A DNA stretch of 64,000 bases from Synechococcus sp. UW179A (GCF_900473965.1 NZ_UCNJ01000017.1:1-64000); one strand, 5' to 3'; positions 18,317-28,025 are shown, numbered from the stretch's first letter. Made by a program: numbers and translations. Notes: generated from the letters alone by a model not told the origin.

Positions 18317-19620
18317 GGGCTGAGACGGATCGGTGCAATGACTTTCAGCGCATCAGGAATCACCGACACGGTCATGTGATCGGTTTCCTCGATCTCACCA
18401 TCGATCACCATGGTCTGTGGCTTGGGAAGCGTCACGCTCAGTTGGTGGGTGCGTACGCAGAAGATATCGGCATTGTTGGCGTTGTTCTTGAGCACGGCCG
18501 ATTTCGCCAGGCTCGACAACACTGAGAATCCGCCCATCCGACCCCGTGGTGAAGCAATGATCACCTCAAGCTGGCCGTCATCGGGGATCACTTGTCCGAA
18601 TCCCTGAGCCATCACGGATGTGGCCGGGGCAGCATTGGCCACGGTGATGGCGCTGGCATGCACTTCAGTTGCTTCTCCGTCGATCATTAATTGGGCATCG
18701 AAGGGTTGCTGTTCCACCAGCTGCCTTGCTCCCGAAAAGATGTAAGCCATCGGTCCCAGCATGTTCTTGAGCTCACGGCTGGCTTTGTTCACCATGCCGG
18801 CCTCGAAGCCAAGTCCTGCCAGCAGGATCATCGGTTTGTCATTGCAGAGCGCCACATCCACAAGCCGCGTGTTGCCAAGGATCAGATTGGTGCAGGCAGC
18901 CTTGACTGAGGTTGGAATTCCTAGCGCGACGGAGAAGGCGTTGGCCGTGCCCCGGGGAATGATGCCCAGAGGAATGTCAGTGCCTCGCAGTGCACTGGCC
19001 ACGGCACCCACCGTGCCATCACCACCTGAGGCGATGATCAGCGATTCACCCTCACCCTCTTGATCAAATGCGTTGATCTCTTTGATCAATTCTTGAGCCT
19101 GCTCGCCCGGATCCAGGCCAGGCTTGGTCATCCACACCTCCAGCATGATCTGCGGCTCGAGATAATTGCGGATCTCGGCCAGCTCGGCGTTGGGATCTCC
19201 CTGACCGGCGATGGGGTTAAAGATTAGATATCCCCGGCGACTTCCCTTAATCCCGCGGATGAGTGCTGATGCGGTGGCGGGATTAAGAGCAATGGGAAGG
19301 TTGTTGATCAGCGCTGCGCGTAGCAGGGGCTCTGAGAGCACATCCCCGGCCCGTTCACCGCAGGGGGACGGGAAATGGATCAAGCCGCTGACATCGCCGT
19401 GGAGAATCGTCGCGGCCAATTCGATATCGCCCCCTTCAGCGATGGCACGCGATGACGTGACAGCAAGCTTGTCGAGGCTTCCGCCGCTAGTCATGTGCTC
19501 AAGCACGTCCTCGGCAATCAGAAGATCGAAACCTCTGAGCAGTTCACTGTTGTTCCCAACCCAGGAGCTGAGTGCTGTACAGACAGTCAGGTCGGCATTA
19601 AGAACAATCTTCGACGGCAT
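18313..19620 (-). CDS. Fusion of methylglyoxal-synthase-like domain and diacylglycerol/lipid kinase domain
   Basis: Residues ~1-125 resemble methylglyoxal synthase: EGGDIELAATILHGDVSGLIHF and LRAALINNLPIALNPATASALI align with the GGDxQxGALI and ATN-x-ATAD parts of MgsA. The WDP and HDPD segments of MgsA are not conserved here (FPSPCGERAGD), so catalysis is doubtful. Residues ~130-435 are a DAGK/YegS-type kinase with YLIFNPIAGQG, the glycine loop ASGGDGTVGAV and PRGTANAFSVALGI. The kinase part likely phosphorylates diacylglycerol or a similar lipid at the membrane. Similar fusions are, as I recall, annotated as methylglyoxal synthase in marine Synechococcus. It lies upstream of the metallophosphatase. 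Confidence 0.85.
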   Translation of the reverse strand: MPSKIVLNADLTVCTALSSWVGNNSELLRGFDLLIAEDVLEHMTSGGSLDKLAVTSSRAIAEGGDIELAATILHGDVSGLIHFPSPCGERAGDVLSEPLLRAALINNLPIALNPATASALIRGIKGSRRGYLIFNPIAGQGDPNAELAEIRNYLEPQIMLEVWMTKPGLDPGEQAQELIKEINAFDQEGEGESLIIASGGDGTVGAVASALRGTDIPLGIIPRGTANAFSVALGIPTSVKAACTNLILGNTRLVDVALCNDKPMILLAGLGFEAGMVNKASRELKNMLGPMAYIFSGARQLVEQQPFDAQLMIDGEATEVHASAITVANAAPATSVMAQGFGQVIPDDGQLEVIIASPRGRMGGFSVLSSLAKSAVLKNNANNADIFCVRTHQLSVTLPKPQTMVIDGEIEETDHMTVSVIPDALKVIAPIRLSP

Positions 19621-19935
19621 CGATGCTCAGGGGTGAAGTCGGACGTCAGGGACTGGGTTGAATGTGGTGTCGAGTTCACCACTCTTCTCTGACGGTCTGT
19701 CGGGCAGGATTGATGGCGAATGCACCCACACGACACCCTTGTTGGTAGTGGATCGAACGTTCAGCGTCAGCTGATGATTGAGGCCGACAGATCCCAAAAG
19801 TGCTGAGGTTGCGTGCCGAGAGGTGCAGGTTTCATCTCCAACGACGGTTGGGAATGGCCAGGGTTTTGCTCAACAGATTTTGTTGAAGGCTCGGCTCGGA
19901 GTCTTGGCTCTAGGGCTTGGCTCGAAGACTTGCCC
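19621..19935. other. Intergenic region without recognisable gene
   Basis: This 315-base gap lies between the MGS/DAGK start and the glmU stop. It holds a short degenerate repeat near its right end: CTAGGGCTTGGCT at 19910-19922 and again at 19936-19948, overlapping the glmU stop. I see no tRNA, no clear hairpin with a T-tract and no coding frame with family resemblance. The MGS/DAGK promoter should lie within it. Confidence 0.5.
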
Positions 19936-21288
19936 CTAGGGCTTGGCTGCAGACCAGTTCTCTTTGATCATCTGTTTGGCGCGTCCAATCGCGAGAGCGC
20001 CATCAGCAACGTTCTTGGTGAGTGTTGAGCCTGCGGCCACCGTGACACTCTTGCCCAGGGTGATCGGTGCGACTAGCACTGAATTGGCACCTGTTTTGCT
20101 GTCGTCACCGATCACGGTGCGGTGTTTGTTGACGCCGTCGTAATTGGCTGTGATCGTGCCAGCTCCAACATTCACATTGGTTCCCAGCTCGGCATCGCCG
20201 ATGTAGCTGAGGTGATTCACTTTGCTGCCGCTGGCAATGGTGCTTTTCTTCACCTCTACGAAGTTGCCGATCTTGCAGTCATCGCCGATTGCTGCCGCCG
20301 GACGCAGGTGGGCAAACGGTCCGACCGTTGTGTTGCTTCCCACCTCAGCCATGTTGATCACCGAATGCAGCACGGTGACACCATCACCCAGAACCGCATT
20401 CTCCAGAAGGCTGCCGGGTCCCAGGCGGCAGTTATCACCGATCCTGCAGGTGCCACGCAGGTGCGTCTGAGCTTCGATCACCACATCGCGACCGAACTGG
20501 CAGGTTTCACTCAGGCTGCAGCTGTCTGGATCAATGAAGGTGACTCCCTCATCCATCCAGTGCTCCTTCAAGCGCTGCTGCAACAGGGCCTCGCATTGAG
20601 CCAGCTGGCGGCGGTTGTTGATGCCGTTCACTTCATCGGAATCCAGCACCTCCAGGTGCATGGCCCGATCAAGCATGCCAACGGTGTCGGTGAGGTATAA
20701 CTCGCCCTGATCGTTGTCAGTGCTCAGCGTCGGGAGCACGGCTGCGAGCTTGCACCAGTTGAAGCAGTAGATGCCCGCATTGGTGAGATTGTTGCAGCGT
20801 TGCTGCTCACTGCAGTCGCGATGCTCAACGATGGCGCTCACTAGGCCATCCGCAGTCGCGAAAACACGTCCATAGCCCGTGGGATCCTTCAGCCGTGCCG
20901 TCAGCAGCGTCACATCGGCACCACTGTCGCGGTGGGTTGCCACCAACTGATCGATGGTTTCCGCACGCAGCAGCGGAACGTCGCCGTTCAAAACCAGCAG
21001 CTCTCCCTCAAAATCCTGCAATGGCGTTAGCAGCTGTTGCACGGCATGGCCCGTGCCGTTCTGAGGATCCTGAAGCACGAATTCAAGCCCGCCGATAAGG
21101 CTCAACTGCTGTTCAACACGACCGGCCTGATGGCCAACGATCAGGATCCGGCGCTCAGGCAGCAGATTGCCGGCACTGGCAAGAACCCTTTCCACAAGAG
21201 TGGCTCCTGCCAGAGGTTGCAGCACTTTCGGCAATGCACTCTTCATGCGGGTGCCTTTGCCAGCGGCCAGAACAGCGACGGCGAGCAT
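19936..21288 (-). CDS. glmU: Bifunctional UDP-GlcNAc pyrophosphorylase / glucosamine-1-phosphate acetyltransferase
   Basis: GlmU makes UDP-GlcNAc for peptidoglycan and surface glycans. The N-terminal uridylyltransferase shows [17 protein letters not shown] and [12 protein letters not shown] with LNGDVPLLR. The C-terminal left-handed beta-helix shows hexapeptide repeats and the acetyltransferase block [21 protein letters not shown] ending KQMIKENWS. 450 residues from ATG at 21288; a second ATG nine bases upstream is less likely. Full length and intact. Confidence 0.96.
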   Translation of the reverse strand: MLAVAVLAAGKGTRMKSALPKVLQPLAGATLVERVLASAGNLLPERRILIVGHQAGRVEQQLSLIGGLEFVLQDPQNGTGHAVQQLLTPLQDFEGELLVLNGDVPLLRAETIDQLVATHRDSGADVTLLTARLKDPTGYGRVFATADGLVSAIVEHRDCSEQQRCNNLTNAGIYCFNWCKLAAVLPTLSTDNDQGELYLTDTVGMLDRAMHLEVLDSDEVNGINNRRQLAQCEALLQQRLKEHWMDEGVTFIDPDSCSLSETCQFGRDVVIEAQTHLRGTCRIGDNCRLGPGSLLENAVLGDGVTVLHSVINMAEVGSNTTVGPFAHLRPAAAIGDDCKIGNFVEVKKSTIASGSKVNHLSYIGDAELGTNVNVGAGTITANYDGVNKHRTVIGDDSKTGANSVLVAPITLGKSVTVAAGSTLTKNVADGALAIGRAKQMIKENWSAAKP

Positions 21289-21362
21289 GAACAGCAATGC
21301 GGATCGGGCGGAATCTACCGGGATCCAGCCGGTTCAGCCCAGCAGAGAGCCCAGTCGTTTTT

Positions 21363-21548
21363 TCAACGGCCGACCAATGTGCAACTGGGTTGACGGATTA
21401 AGGCATGGGCGCGTTGGCGGGTGCAGTCCATCGGTTGGAGCACTGTGCTGAGGCGCTCGTCGTCATGCAGGGCTTCAAGAACGAGAAGACTGCCGTAAAA
21501 GACGATCTGAAATGTCCAGGCGTCAAAGCCGGACAGGGTGAAAGTCAT
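21363..21548 (-). CDS. Possible small membrane protein, 61 aa
   Basis: The frame begins MTFTLSGFDAWTFQIVFYGS, has one hydrophobic helix (residues ~12-28) and ends in a basic tail. It precedes glmU on the same strand by 74 bases, so it could be a leader gene of the same transcript. I find no Shine-Dalgarno match and recognise no family. ATG at 21566 would add six residues. It may be spurious. Confidence 0.35.
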   Translation of the reverse strand: MTFTLSGFDAWTFQIVFYGSLLVLEALHDDERLSTVLQPMDCTRQRAHALIRQPSCTLVGR

Positions 21549-21566
21549 GGCAGAAATGCACATCAC

Positions 21567-21804
21567 TGCATTCAGCCTGCACCTTCATGGGCCCAAAGTC
21601 GACGATGTCTTGAACTCACCATCATGAATCAACAAAAAAGACCTACAACATCCCTCCACAGGCCTTGTTTTTTATACGGGCGAAAGTTGATGTGCACAGC
21701 GAAAAAAGTTTGATCAGATCATTTTCATCCAGCCTGCACTAGCCGTTTTGGATGTCGCTGCCGCCTGGGTATTCCAGACCTGTCACTGCGGTTCAGGATC
21801 ACAC
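21567..21804. other. Intergenic region, nothing assigned
   Basis: The 238 bases between the small ORF and the methyltransferase 3' end contain A/T-rich tracts (AAAAAAG, TTTTTTATA) and short weak frames only. No convincing hairpin terminator or RNA gene is visible. Confidence 0.4.
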
Positions 21805-22743
21805 TTAGGTCATATTTGGAGCATGTTTATGAGGCTTATGCATCAACCAGCGGCGCTGCCAGGCGCTCGTGCTTTCAAGATCACAGGACTGCTGTTCACG
21901 CTCTCGCCTTTGCTGGATGATTTTGGCCTCGTCAATACCCATGGGATCTCGATAGGGCACTGAAGCTCTCGTGTTGAGGTGCTCCTCTTCCATGGCACTG
22001 AGTGAGGTCCAGCCTGGCCCCTCCGCCGCTAGAGGGGCTGTTGCGAGGGGGTTGACGGCCAGCGTGCCGGAGCTCCATTCGATCCGCTGTCCGGTGATCG
22101 GGAGCATTGAGCGAAGCGTCAGGCCCGCACGTCGAAGACTGCTTCTCACCGCAGCAGCTCTGCAGTAAGTCACCAGGCGTCCTCCCGGTGCCAGGCGGCT
22201 GGCCAGAGCTCCGAGGAATTCCTCGCTCCAGAGCTGTGGGCAACGCCCTGGAGAGAAGGCATCCAGCAGGATTAGGTCAAGCTGGCTACTGCATGGCAAG
22301 GCCTTTAGGTTTTGTCGGGCATCACCCCAAAGCATCGTTCCCTGGCCTCCGCAGTCATTCCATCCACCGCTCTGGTGGAGCTGTTCAAGTCGCTGCAGCA
22401 CTGCATTTGGCCAAAGGTCACAAAACGGTTGGTGATTCAAAGCCCATTCCAGAGGCCTCTGATCCACTTCCAGGCCCCACCACTGCAGTTTGGGTGTGCT
22501 GATTTGAGGCAGCGCGCGCATCAGGGCGGCGCTGTTGTAACCGAGCCCGAAGCAGACATCGAGCAGCTTCAGTTCGCTTGCCTGCGAGAACCTTTTCAGC
22601 TCGGCTGGTCGAACAAATTTCGCTTCCGCTTCCTCCAGAGCACCTGCGGAGCTGTGAAAGGCCTCGTCAAAGTGATCGCTGTGAAGACTCAGGCTTCCGT
22701 CAGCCGTTTCGAGCGCCCTAAGTTGCCCGAGCGGATGGTTCAA
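21805..22743 (-). CDS. MnmC-like (MnmD/DUF752) SAM-dependent methyltransferase
   Basis: The 312-residue protein has the methyltransferase domain of bifunctional MnmC without its FAD oxidase half. Features are the early phrase [19 protein letters not shown], the SAM motif [13 protein letters not shown], the acidic [12 protein letters not shown] and the catalytic [19 protein letters not shown]. Such stand-alone MnmD-type enzymes methylate the wobble uridine modification of tRNA (5-aminomethyl to 5-methylaminomethyl-2-thiouridine); substrate here is inferred. Its ATG overlaps the aroA stop by four bases, so the pair is coupled. Confidence 0.85.
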   Translation of the reverse strand: MNHPLGQLRALETADGSLSLHSDHFDEAFHSSAGALEEAEAKFVRPAELKRFSQASELKLLDVCFGLGYNSAALMRALPQISTPKLQWWGLEVDQRPLEWALNHQPFCDLWPNAVLQRLEQLHQSGGWNDCGGQGTMLWGDARQNLKALPCSSQLDLILLDAFSPGRCPQLWSEEFLGALASRLAPGGRLVTYCRAAAVRSSLRRAGLTLRSMLPITGQRIEWSSGTLAVNPLATAPLAAEGPGWTSLSAMEEEHLNTRASVPYRDPMGIDEAKIIQQRREREQQSCDLESTSAWQRRWLMHKPHKHAPNMT

Positions 22744-24059
22744 CGCTGCAGTCGCTCGAGATCGGTCCAGAAGGTGGGGTAACTGACGGCTGCGGCTTCA
22801 CTTCCTACCAGTGTTGAATCGCCCTTGGCCATCAAGGCCGCTACCGCAAGGCTCATGGCCACACGATGGTCGGTCTCGCTGTCGAGTTGAGCCCCTTTCA
22901 GTGGTCGGCCTCCACGGATGGTCAAACCGTCGGGATGCTCTTCGATGTCCGCACCCATGGCTTTGAGCTGGCGTGCCATCACCGCCAAACGGTCCGTTTC
23001 TTTCACCCTCAGTTCAGCCGCTCCTGTGATCCGGCTTTCGCCATCGCAGAAGCATGCAGCCACGCTCAGGATCGGGACTTCATCCACCAGCCGCGGCATG
23101 ATCTCCTCTCCAAAGCGAAAGGGTTTCAGTGATCCATGCGTGACACGCAGATCCCCCACCGGTTCTCCAGCCACATCATGCTGGTTGAGCACTTCGATTC
23201 GGGCTCCCATCTGCGCGAGAACCTCTAGCACTCCGGTGCGGGTTGGATTCAGGCCCACATTTTCAACAGTCAGATCGGCTCCGGGAACCAGAGCACCAGC
23301 GACCAGCCAGAACGCCGCTGAGCTGATATCACCAGGAACCACCACATGCTGACCATGCAGACGAGCTCCAGGTCGAATGGTGATGTGGCGTCCCATTTCG
23401 CCGCCTACATCCAGGTCGGCGCCAAAGGCCTTCAGCATGCGTTCGCTGTGATCACGGGAGTGGGCAGGTTCAATCACCGTGCTAGTTCCGTCTGCAGTCA
23501 GTGCAGCGAGCAGCAAAGCAGATTTGACCTGAGCACTGGCGACTGGTGTGCCGACAACAGCCCCACGTAGCTTGCGTCCCTGCACAGCTAAGGGGGCGAA
23601 GTTGCCCTGCCCGCGGCCGCGTACCTCGGCTCCCATCATCGAGAGCGGTTGCCCAACTCTTTGCATCGGTCTCCGCTTGAGCGAATCATCCCCGCTCAGT
23701 ACAAAATGCCGACCATCCCGACCAGCCAGTAATCCGAGCATCAGACGCATGGTTGTGCCGGAATTTCCGCAGTCGAGCACTTCACTGGGCTCCTGCAAAC
23801 CATCCAACCCAACCCCCTCAACGGTGATAATTTGCCCATCGGCCACAGCACTGATCTCAGCTCCCATCGCTCGCAGGCAGGCTGCTGTACTGATCGGATC
23901 CTCTGCAGGAAGCAGCCCTTCAATCGTGGTTTTGCCTTCGGCAATGGCTCCGAACAGCAAAGCCCTGTGAGAAATCGATTTATCTCCGGGAACCCTCACG
24001 TGACCATTGAGACTTCCGCCGGATCTCAGTTGACGGGCATCTCCTGGTGTTCCCGGCAC
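22740..24059 (-). CDS. aroA: 3-phosphoshikimate 1-carboxyvinyltransferase (EPSP synthase)
   Basis: This shikimate-pathway enzyme joins PEP and shikimate-3-phosphate. The 439-residue sequence has the N-terminal [20 protein letters not shown], the PEP-binding signature [20 protein letters not shown] and the second signature [15 protein letters not shown]. The start is GTG at 24059, the only candidate near the family N-terminus. The region upstream is AT-rich and probably holds its promoter. Confidence 0.97.
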   Translation of the reverse strand: MPGTPGDARQLRSGGSLNGHVRVPGDKSISHRALLFGAIAEGKTTIEGLLPAEDPISTAACLRAMGAEISAVADGQIITVEGVGLDGLQEPSEVLDCGNSGTTMRLMLGLLAGRDGRHFVLSGDDSLKRRPMQRVGQPLSMMGAEVRGRGQGNFAPLAVQGRKLRGAVVGTPVASAQVKSALLLAALTADGTSTVIEPAHSRDHSERMLKAFGADLDVGGEMGRHITIRPGARLHGQHVVVPGDISSAAFWLVAGALVPGADLTVENVGLNPTRTGVLEVLAQMGARIEVLNQHDVAGEPVGDLRVTHGSLKPFRFGEEIMPRLVDEVPILSVAACFCDGESRITGAAELRVKETDRLAVMARQLKAMGADIEEHPDGLTIRGGRPLKGAQLDSETDHRVAMSLAVAALMAKGDSTLVGSEAAAVSYPTFWTDLERLQR

Positions 24060-24300
24060 GTTTTCTCATCGCTTGGTAGTTGAATTCTATGAGTCGCATG
24101 CTCCTACATCAATTCGTGTCTTGGTGTTGATTCAAGATGCTCACTCTCAATCAGAAATTTTAAATCCTTTCTAAGGCAATTAGGCGACTTTTACTTAAAA
24201 AAGTACCGTCAAATCATCTTTTGAAAAAAGAAAAAACTTCTGTTTTGTCTTGGCCGATGAAAGTGCATGGATTGAGTAAGTGCAATATTCTCAAGGCCTA
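24060..24300. promoter_or_regulatory. AT-rich region upstream of aroA
   Basis: The first 240 bases of a ~1.15 kb low-GC gap contrast with the GC-rich neighbourhood. They include A-tracts such as CTTAAAAAAG and GAAAAAAGAAAAAAC. The left end should hold the aroA promoter (minus strand). No specific site can be assigned. Confidence 0.35.
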
Positions 24301-24477
24301 ATGGCTGCTCTCCTTCAGGCGTCTAGTTCAAGCATCCTGCGTTTGAAGCACGCTTTAGAAGAAAAAGTTTGTTCACCACAAACTCAATCTGCATCAAGGG
24401 TTGTGATTGTTCCTAAATACTTTAATTCCAGGGAAAAGGTTAAGATAACGCGACTTTTCTGGCGATTACAATATTGA
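24301..24477 (+). CDS. Possible small protein, 58 aa
   Basis: ATG at 24301 is preceded by AAGG at a plausible distance. The product starts MAALLQASSSSILRLKHALE and ends in a basic/aromatic stretch. It recognises no family, and its 3' 38 bases overlap the opposite small ORF at 24440-24580. At most one of the two may be real; the opposite one looks better. Confidence 0.3.
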   Translation: MAALLQASSSSILRLKHALEEKVCSPQTQSASRVVIVPKYFNSREKVKITRLFWRLQY

Positions 24478-24580
24478 GTTCATCGCGATAATTTTTAGCT
24501 GCTTGCCAGTCTTTCCTTTTTACCGCGTTGTTATAAGCCTTGATGAGTTGTTGCCGATGGAGCTCGTGCGCAACGTCCAT
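24440..24580 (-). CDS. Small basic helical protein, 46 aa
   Basis: This frame is shorter than usual gene-finder limits. It starts MDVAHELHRQQLIKAYNNAV and continues KRKDWQAAKNYRDELNIVI, a charged amphipathic helix pattern very typical of true small proteins. AAGGG lies about nine bases upstream of the ATG, and an in-frame TAA lies a short distance further upstream, so the start is fixed. No family is recognised. It lies alone in the AT-rich gap between aroA and the porin, facing the opposite way to the porin. Confidence 0.5.
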   Translation of the reverse strand: MDVAHELHRQQLIKAYNNAVKRKDWQAAKNYRDELNIVIARKVALS

Positions 24581-25207
24581 GATTTCGCCCTTGCTCCGAA
24601 TAATTTATGGATGGTTTTGGTGGTCTGGGCGAAGTTCTGATGCGTAGCAGGGTGATCAATGAATCCGATGCGCTTGTTGGAGTTGACGTTTGACTGACTG
24701 ACCACTGGCATTGGTGCCATGGCTTCGAATGTTTCTCTTGCTGCCAAAGGTGAATGATCCTTCCTTACAAGTGAAGGTTGCATCTGTAACCAAGGTGGCC
24801 GGTTTGTGTTTTGTCAACCCCTATTGATTGCCGGAGCTCGGGCTGAGCCTGAGTCTGTCTGAGATTTTTGTGATCATCGCAGGATCATCGGGGCTTTCGA
24901 TCAGGCTCGAATTCGATTGATTTGAGGCTAGATGCGGTGGTGTCAAGGGATTTGGGCTTGGAAATTCTTTCCTCCTGGGCTCGCGTCTTGCCTTGGCAGC
25001 CTCGATTGGGCTTTGAAACCAGCAGGTTTTCGTAGTGCCTGGGCTTGGGATGGCGTTGTTTGAATCGCATTTTTTGCGAATTGCTCTGCCTTCTAGGGGT
25101 CTGCTTGTTGTATTCGAGGCTGCTTTTTCGGTAGCGGACTCGCTTGCTGTGCGTTTTAATACGGTCCGAGGCAAATGCCTCTTCCTCTTTTATTGGTGTG
25201 AGGATCA
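24581..25207 (+). promoter_or_regulatory. Long upstream region / 5' leader of the porin gene
   Basis: About 600 bases precede the porin start without a convincing gene. A possible -10 element TAATAC lies at about 25158 with TTGCTG upstream. GTGAGGATCA just before the ATG at 25208 gives a good Shine-Dalgarno. Highly expressed cyanobacterial porins often have long leaders, but which part is transcribed cannot be told from sequence. Confidence 0.4.
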
Positions 25208-26950
25208 ATGAAACTGTTCAAGCAACTGCTGGTTGCTCCTGCTGCTTTGGGCCTGCTGGCTCCTATGGCTGCTGGTGCCACTGAAGTCAATGTTGCTGGT
25301 GTGTCCGACTACGCAAACCTGTCTAACGACGCGGTTGCTGTGGATCAGGTCACCAGCATCACCCAGTTCTCTGATGTCTACCCGACCGACTGGGCTTATC
25401 AGGCTCTCAGCAACCTGATTGAGCGCTACGGCTGCGTTGCCGGCTATCCCAACGGCACCTACCGCGGCAACCGTGCAATGACCCGCTTCGAAGCGGCTGC
25501 ACTGTTGAACGCCTGTCTCGACCGCGTCACCGAGGTGACCGACGAGCTCAAGCGCCTGATGAAGGAGTTCGAAAAGGAACTCGCCATCGTTAAGGGTCGT
25601 GTTGACGGTCTGGAAGCTCGCGTTGGCGAACTGGAAGCAACCCAGTTCTCCACCACAACCAAGCTGAAAGGTAAGGTTGACTTCGTTATGGGTGGCGTCA
25701 GCTATGGCGGTGAAGGGCATGAACTGACAGTTCCTTCACGCGTAATCGACACCACGACGACCGACGACGGCGAGGTTGAAAACGTCTACTACAAGGACAA
25801 GGGCAAGTACCTCGGCCAGGACGCTTTCACGTTCAACTATCGCGCCACCCTGAACCTGAACACCAGCTTCACGGGGAAGGATCTGCTGTACACCCGCCTG
25901 CGTGCCGGTAACTTCAACAACAACGCCTTCTCCGGTAAGGGTTACACCGGCAACATCACTCAGCTTGCCGTTGCTAAGTCAACTGGTGATGCAGTGAAAG
26001 TTGACAAGCTCTGGTACCAGTTCCCTCTGGGTGCTGACTTCCAGGTTTATCTGGGTGCCAAGATCGAGAACTATTACATGCTTGGCGCTCCCGCCACCGT
26101 GTATCGCGAGATCCTGAAGGACTTCAAGCTGGGTGGTTACTACGGCGTATACGGCGCTAGCACCTCACCTGGTGCAGGTATCGTCTGGAAGCCCAACAGC
26201 CAGAACGATCCTTACGATCCCAAGTTCACTGTTGCTGTGAACTACGTCGCCAAGAACGGCTACAAGGGCAACCCCAAAGATGGCGGTGGCATCGGTACCG
26301 ACACGTCTAAAGGCAAGTTTCTTGCCCAGATCGGTTATGGCGGCCCTCAGTGGAACATCAACGCCGGTTATGCCTACATCCAGCGTGGCATGACCGTCGG
26401 TTACGGCACACCTCTGGGTGCAACCACCACTGTTAAGGGTGGCGACGATGAGTCTGCATCCCGTGGTTTCAGCGATGCCAACGCGTTCGCTCTGCGCGCC
26501 TGGTGGCAGCCTGCTGAGGCAAGCTGGGTTCCCTCCATCACCCTTGGTTGGGACTACACTTCCTTCAGCCACGACAGCGACGTTACTGCGATCAAAGTCA
26601 ACGGCACAACGTTCGACGGCAGCGCAGTTAAGAGAAAGCAGGCTTCTCAGGGTTGGACTGTTGGTCTGAACTGGAAGGATGCCTTCATGAAGGGCAACCT
26701 GCTTGGTTTCGCTATCGGCCAGCCTCAGTTCGAAACAGAGCGTGAGAACAGCACTCCCGATGACGGCAACTACGCCATGGAGCTGTACTACCAGTTCCAA
26801 GTCACCGACAACATTGCTGTGACTCCTGCCATCTTCTATGTCTCTCGTCCCTTCGGTGAACTCACCGGCAGTGGTCCTTTCACCGGTGGCGAAGATGCTG
26901 AGCAGTTCAACACCTTCGGTTACCTCGTGAAGACCACCTTCCGTTTCTGA
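25208..26950 (+). CDS. Som-type outer-membrane porin (SLH domain plus OprB-like barrel)
   Basis: The 580-residue protein has a signal peptide (MKLFKQLLVAPAALGLLAP, cleaved near AAGA). An SLH domain at ~55-115 follows (FSDVYPTDWAYQALSNLIERYGCVAGYPNG, MTRFEAAALLNACLDR). Next come a coiled coil (~120-145, LKRLMKEFEKELAIVKGRVDGLEARV in pieces) and a C-terminal beta-barrel ending in Phe (LVKTTFRF), as needed for outer-membrane assembly. The SLH domain binds peptidoglycan and the barrel passes small solutes. It is the major outer-membrane protein type of marine Synechococcus. A strong terminator follows, so it is probably monocistronic and highly expressed. Confidence 0.95.
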   Translation: MKLFKQLLVAPAALGLLAPMAAGATEVNVAGVSDYANLSNDAVAVDQVTSITQFSDVYPTDWAYQALSNLIERYGCVAGYPNGTYRGNRAMTRFEAAALLNACLDRVTEVTDELKRLMKEFEKELAIVKGRVDGLEARVGELEATQFSTTTKLKGKVDFVMGGVSYGGEGHELTVPSRVIDTTTTDDGEVENVYYKDKGKYLGQDAFTFNYRATLNLNTSFTGKDLLYTRLRAGNFNNNAFSGKGYTGNITQLAVAKSTGDAVKVDKLWYQFPLGADFQVYLGAKIENYYMLGAPATVYREILKDFKLGGYYGVYGASTSPGAGIVWKPNSQNDPYDPKFTVAVNYVAKNGYKGNPKDGGGIGTDTSKGKFLAQIGYGGPQWNINAGYAYIQRGMTVGYGTPLGATTTVKGGDDESASRGFSDANAFALRAWWQPAEASWVPSITLGWDYTSFSHDSDVTAIKVNGTTFDGSAVKRKQASQGWTVGLNWKDAFMKGNLLGFAIGQPQFETERENSTPDDGNYAMELYYQFQVTDNIAVTPAIFYVSRPFGELTGSGPFTGGEDAEQFNTFGYLVKTTFRF

Positions 26951-26973
26951 TTCAGATCGGTTGATTCTTCTCC

Positions 26974-27000
26974 AAGCTCCCTCTTTGAGGGAGCTTTTTT
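26974..27000 (+). terminator. Rho-independent terminator of the porin gene
   Basis: The stem GCTCCCTC/GAGGGAGC has a 3-base loop and is followed by a run of six T. It lies 24 bases after the porin stop. Confidence 0.9.
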
Positions 27001-27016
27001 ATTTGGCTGATTCCAA

Positions 27017-27043
27017 CAAAAAAGGAGGCCCTCAGGCCTCCTT
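27017..27043 (-). terminator. Rho-independent terminator for the small exported protein gene
   Basis: The nine-base stem AAGGAGGCC/GGCCTCCTT has a 4-base loop. Read on the minus strand it is followed by T6, and it lies 27 bases past the stop of the minus-strand gene at 27071. Confidence 0.85.
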
Positions 27044-27070
27044 ACTCATTGATGAGACTGGCTGAATTGA

Positions 27071-27307
27071 TTACCAGCAGTTTTCGCCCTCACCAATGGG
27101 TACACAGATATCTTCTTCGGCAGCTTTCTCAGCTGCTTTCTTGGCATCGGCATCCTTCTTGGCTTCGGCGTCGATGTCCTGATCAGTGCTCCATTCCTGC
27201 AATCCACCACCCATAGGGTTGGTGTCGGCGAGTGCAGCTGGATCTGCAACTTGGCTGCTCAGTGCAGCCGCACCGGCAAGAAAAATGGAAAGAGTTGACC
27301 TCTTCAT
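27071..27307 (-). CDS. Small exported protein with Ala/Lys/Asp-rich repeat, 78 aa
   Basis: From ATG at 27307 the product starts MKRSTLSIFLAGAAALSSQV, a clear signal peptide with cleavage near ALA-D. A short segment (NPMGGGLQEWSTDQD) and a charged helix (AEAKKDADAKKAAEKAAEED) follow. It ends CVPIGEGENCW with two cysteines that could pair. The function is unknown; the form suggests a small periplasmic or outer-envelope protein. It has its own terminator and faces the porin convergently. Iron-related genes lie upstream, but no direct link is visible. Confidence 0.75.
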   Translation of the reverse strand: MKRSTLSIFLAGAAALSSQVADPAALADTNPMGGGLQEWSTDQDIDAEAKKDADAKKAAEKAAEEDICVPIGEGENCW

Positions 27308-27365
27308 TCCAATAACCACCATTTATATAGGCTCTTTCAATACTAAGTCGTTTCAACAGCGTTGA

Positions 27366-28025
27366 TCAGGTGCCCAGTGAGCGCAGTAAATTTGTATACG
27401 CTAGAAACACAAGGTCGAGTTCTTCGCTGCGACCGTGTTTGGCGAGTAATCCTCTGGCCCCCGTATCCAGTTGAAACAGGGTGACGCGATCTGTTTCGTT
27501 CTTCAGATAACTTTCGATCCAACCAACGCAAACGACGCGTTCTCCGCTGGTGACTGTGTTGACGCGATGCATCGTTGAGCTGGGATAAATCACGATCTCT
27601 CCCTGCTGAAGTTCCAGTTCCAGGGAGTCCGTCACAGTGTCGACTTCCAGTGAACCGCCTGTGAATGACTGCTGGTCAGATAGGCAGAGGGTGAAAGAAA
27701 GGTCGCTTCTGCCGCTGCTCATGTAGGCATTGTCAACGTGACTGTCATATCCACCTCCAGTTCTTGTTCTGCTGATTAAAAACCGGTGCAGTTTTCGCGG
27801 CACACAGAAGCTTTTGATCGCTGGATGTGCCCACATGGCCTGTTGTACAAGGTTTTGGATCTCAGCTCTGATGGCTGATGTGTGCACGATCTGTTCATTG
27901 ATTTTTCCGTCTCTGGCCTGTGCACCAGCTGTTGTTCTGCCATCAATCCATTCGCCGTTTTCGACGTTGTGCAGAATTGCTTGGCATTGCTCAGGATTGA
28001 AAAGTTGAAGCTTGATATGGTTCAT
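27366..28025 (-). CDS. PKHD-type Fe(II)/2-oxoglutarate dioxygenase (PiuC-like)
   Basis: The 219-residue protein belongs to the PiuC/YbiX family. The iron ligands are visible as HVD (GGGYDSHVDNAYM) and the distal His in SSTMHRVNTV, with the 2-oxoglutarate arginine in SGERVVCVGW. FTGGSLEV and QGEIVIYP are family strands. These proteins are commonly iron-regulated and sit with iron transporters, which fits the divergent FutA-type gene only 100 bases away. The substrate is unknown. ATG at 28025 is well supported. Confidence 0.9.
   Translation of the reverse strand: MNHIKLQLFNPEQCQAILHNVENGEWIDGRTTAGAQARDGKINEQIVHTSAIRAEIQNLVQQAMWAHPAIKSFCVPRKLHRFLISRTRTGGGYDSHVDNAYMSSGRSDLSFTLCLSDQQSFTGGSLEVDTVTDSLELELQQGEIVIYPSSTMHRVNTVTSGERVVCVGWIESYLKNETDRVTLFQLDTGARGLLAKHGRSEELDLVFLAYTNLLRSLGT

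Noticed and set aside
19905-19950. Repeated CTAGGGCTTGGCT motif near the glmU stop
   Set aside because: There are only two or three degenerate copies without symmetry or a T-run, so it does not qualify as terminator, att site or repeat family on this evidence.
25205-25720. 171-residue frame opposite the porin start
   Set aside because: It is a shadow of the highly biased porin coding sequence and covers its signal peptide and SLH domain exactly.
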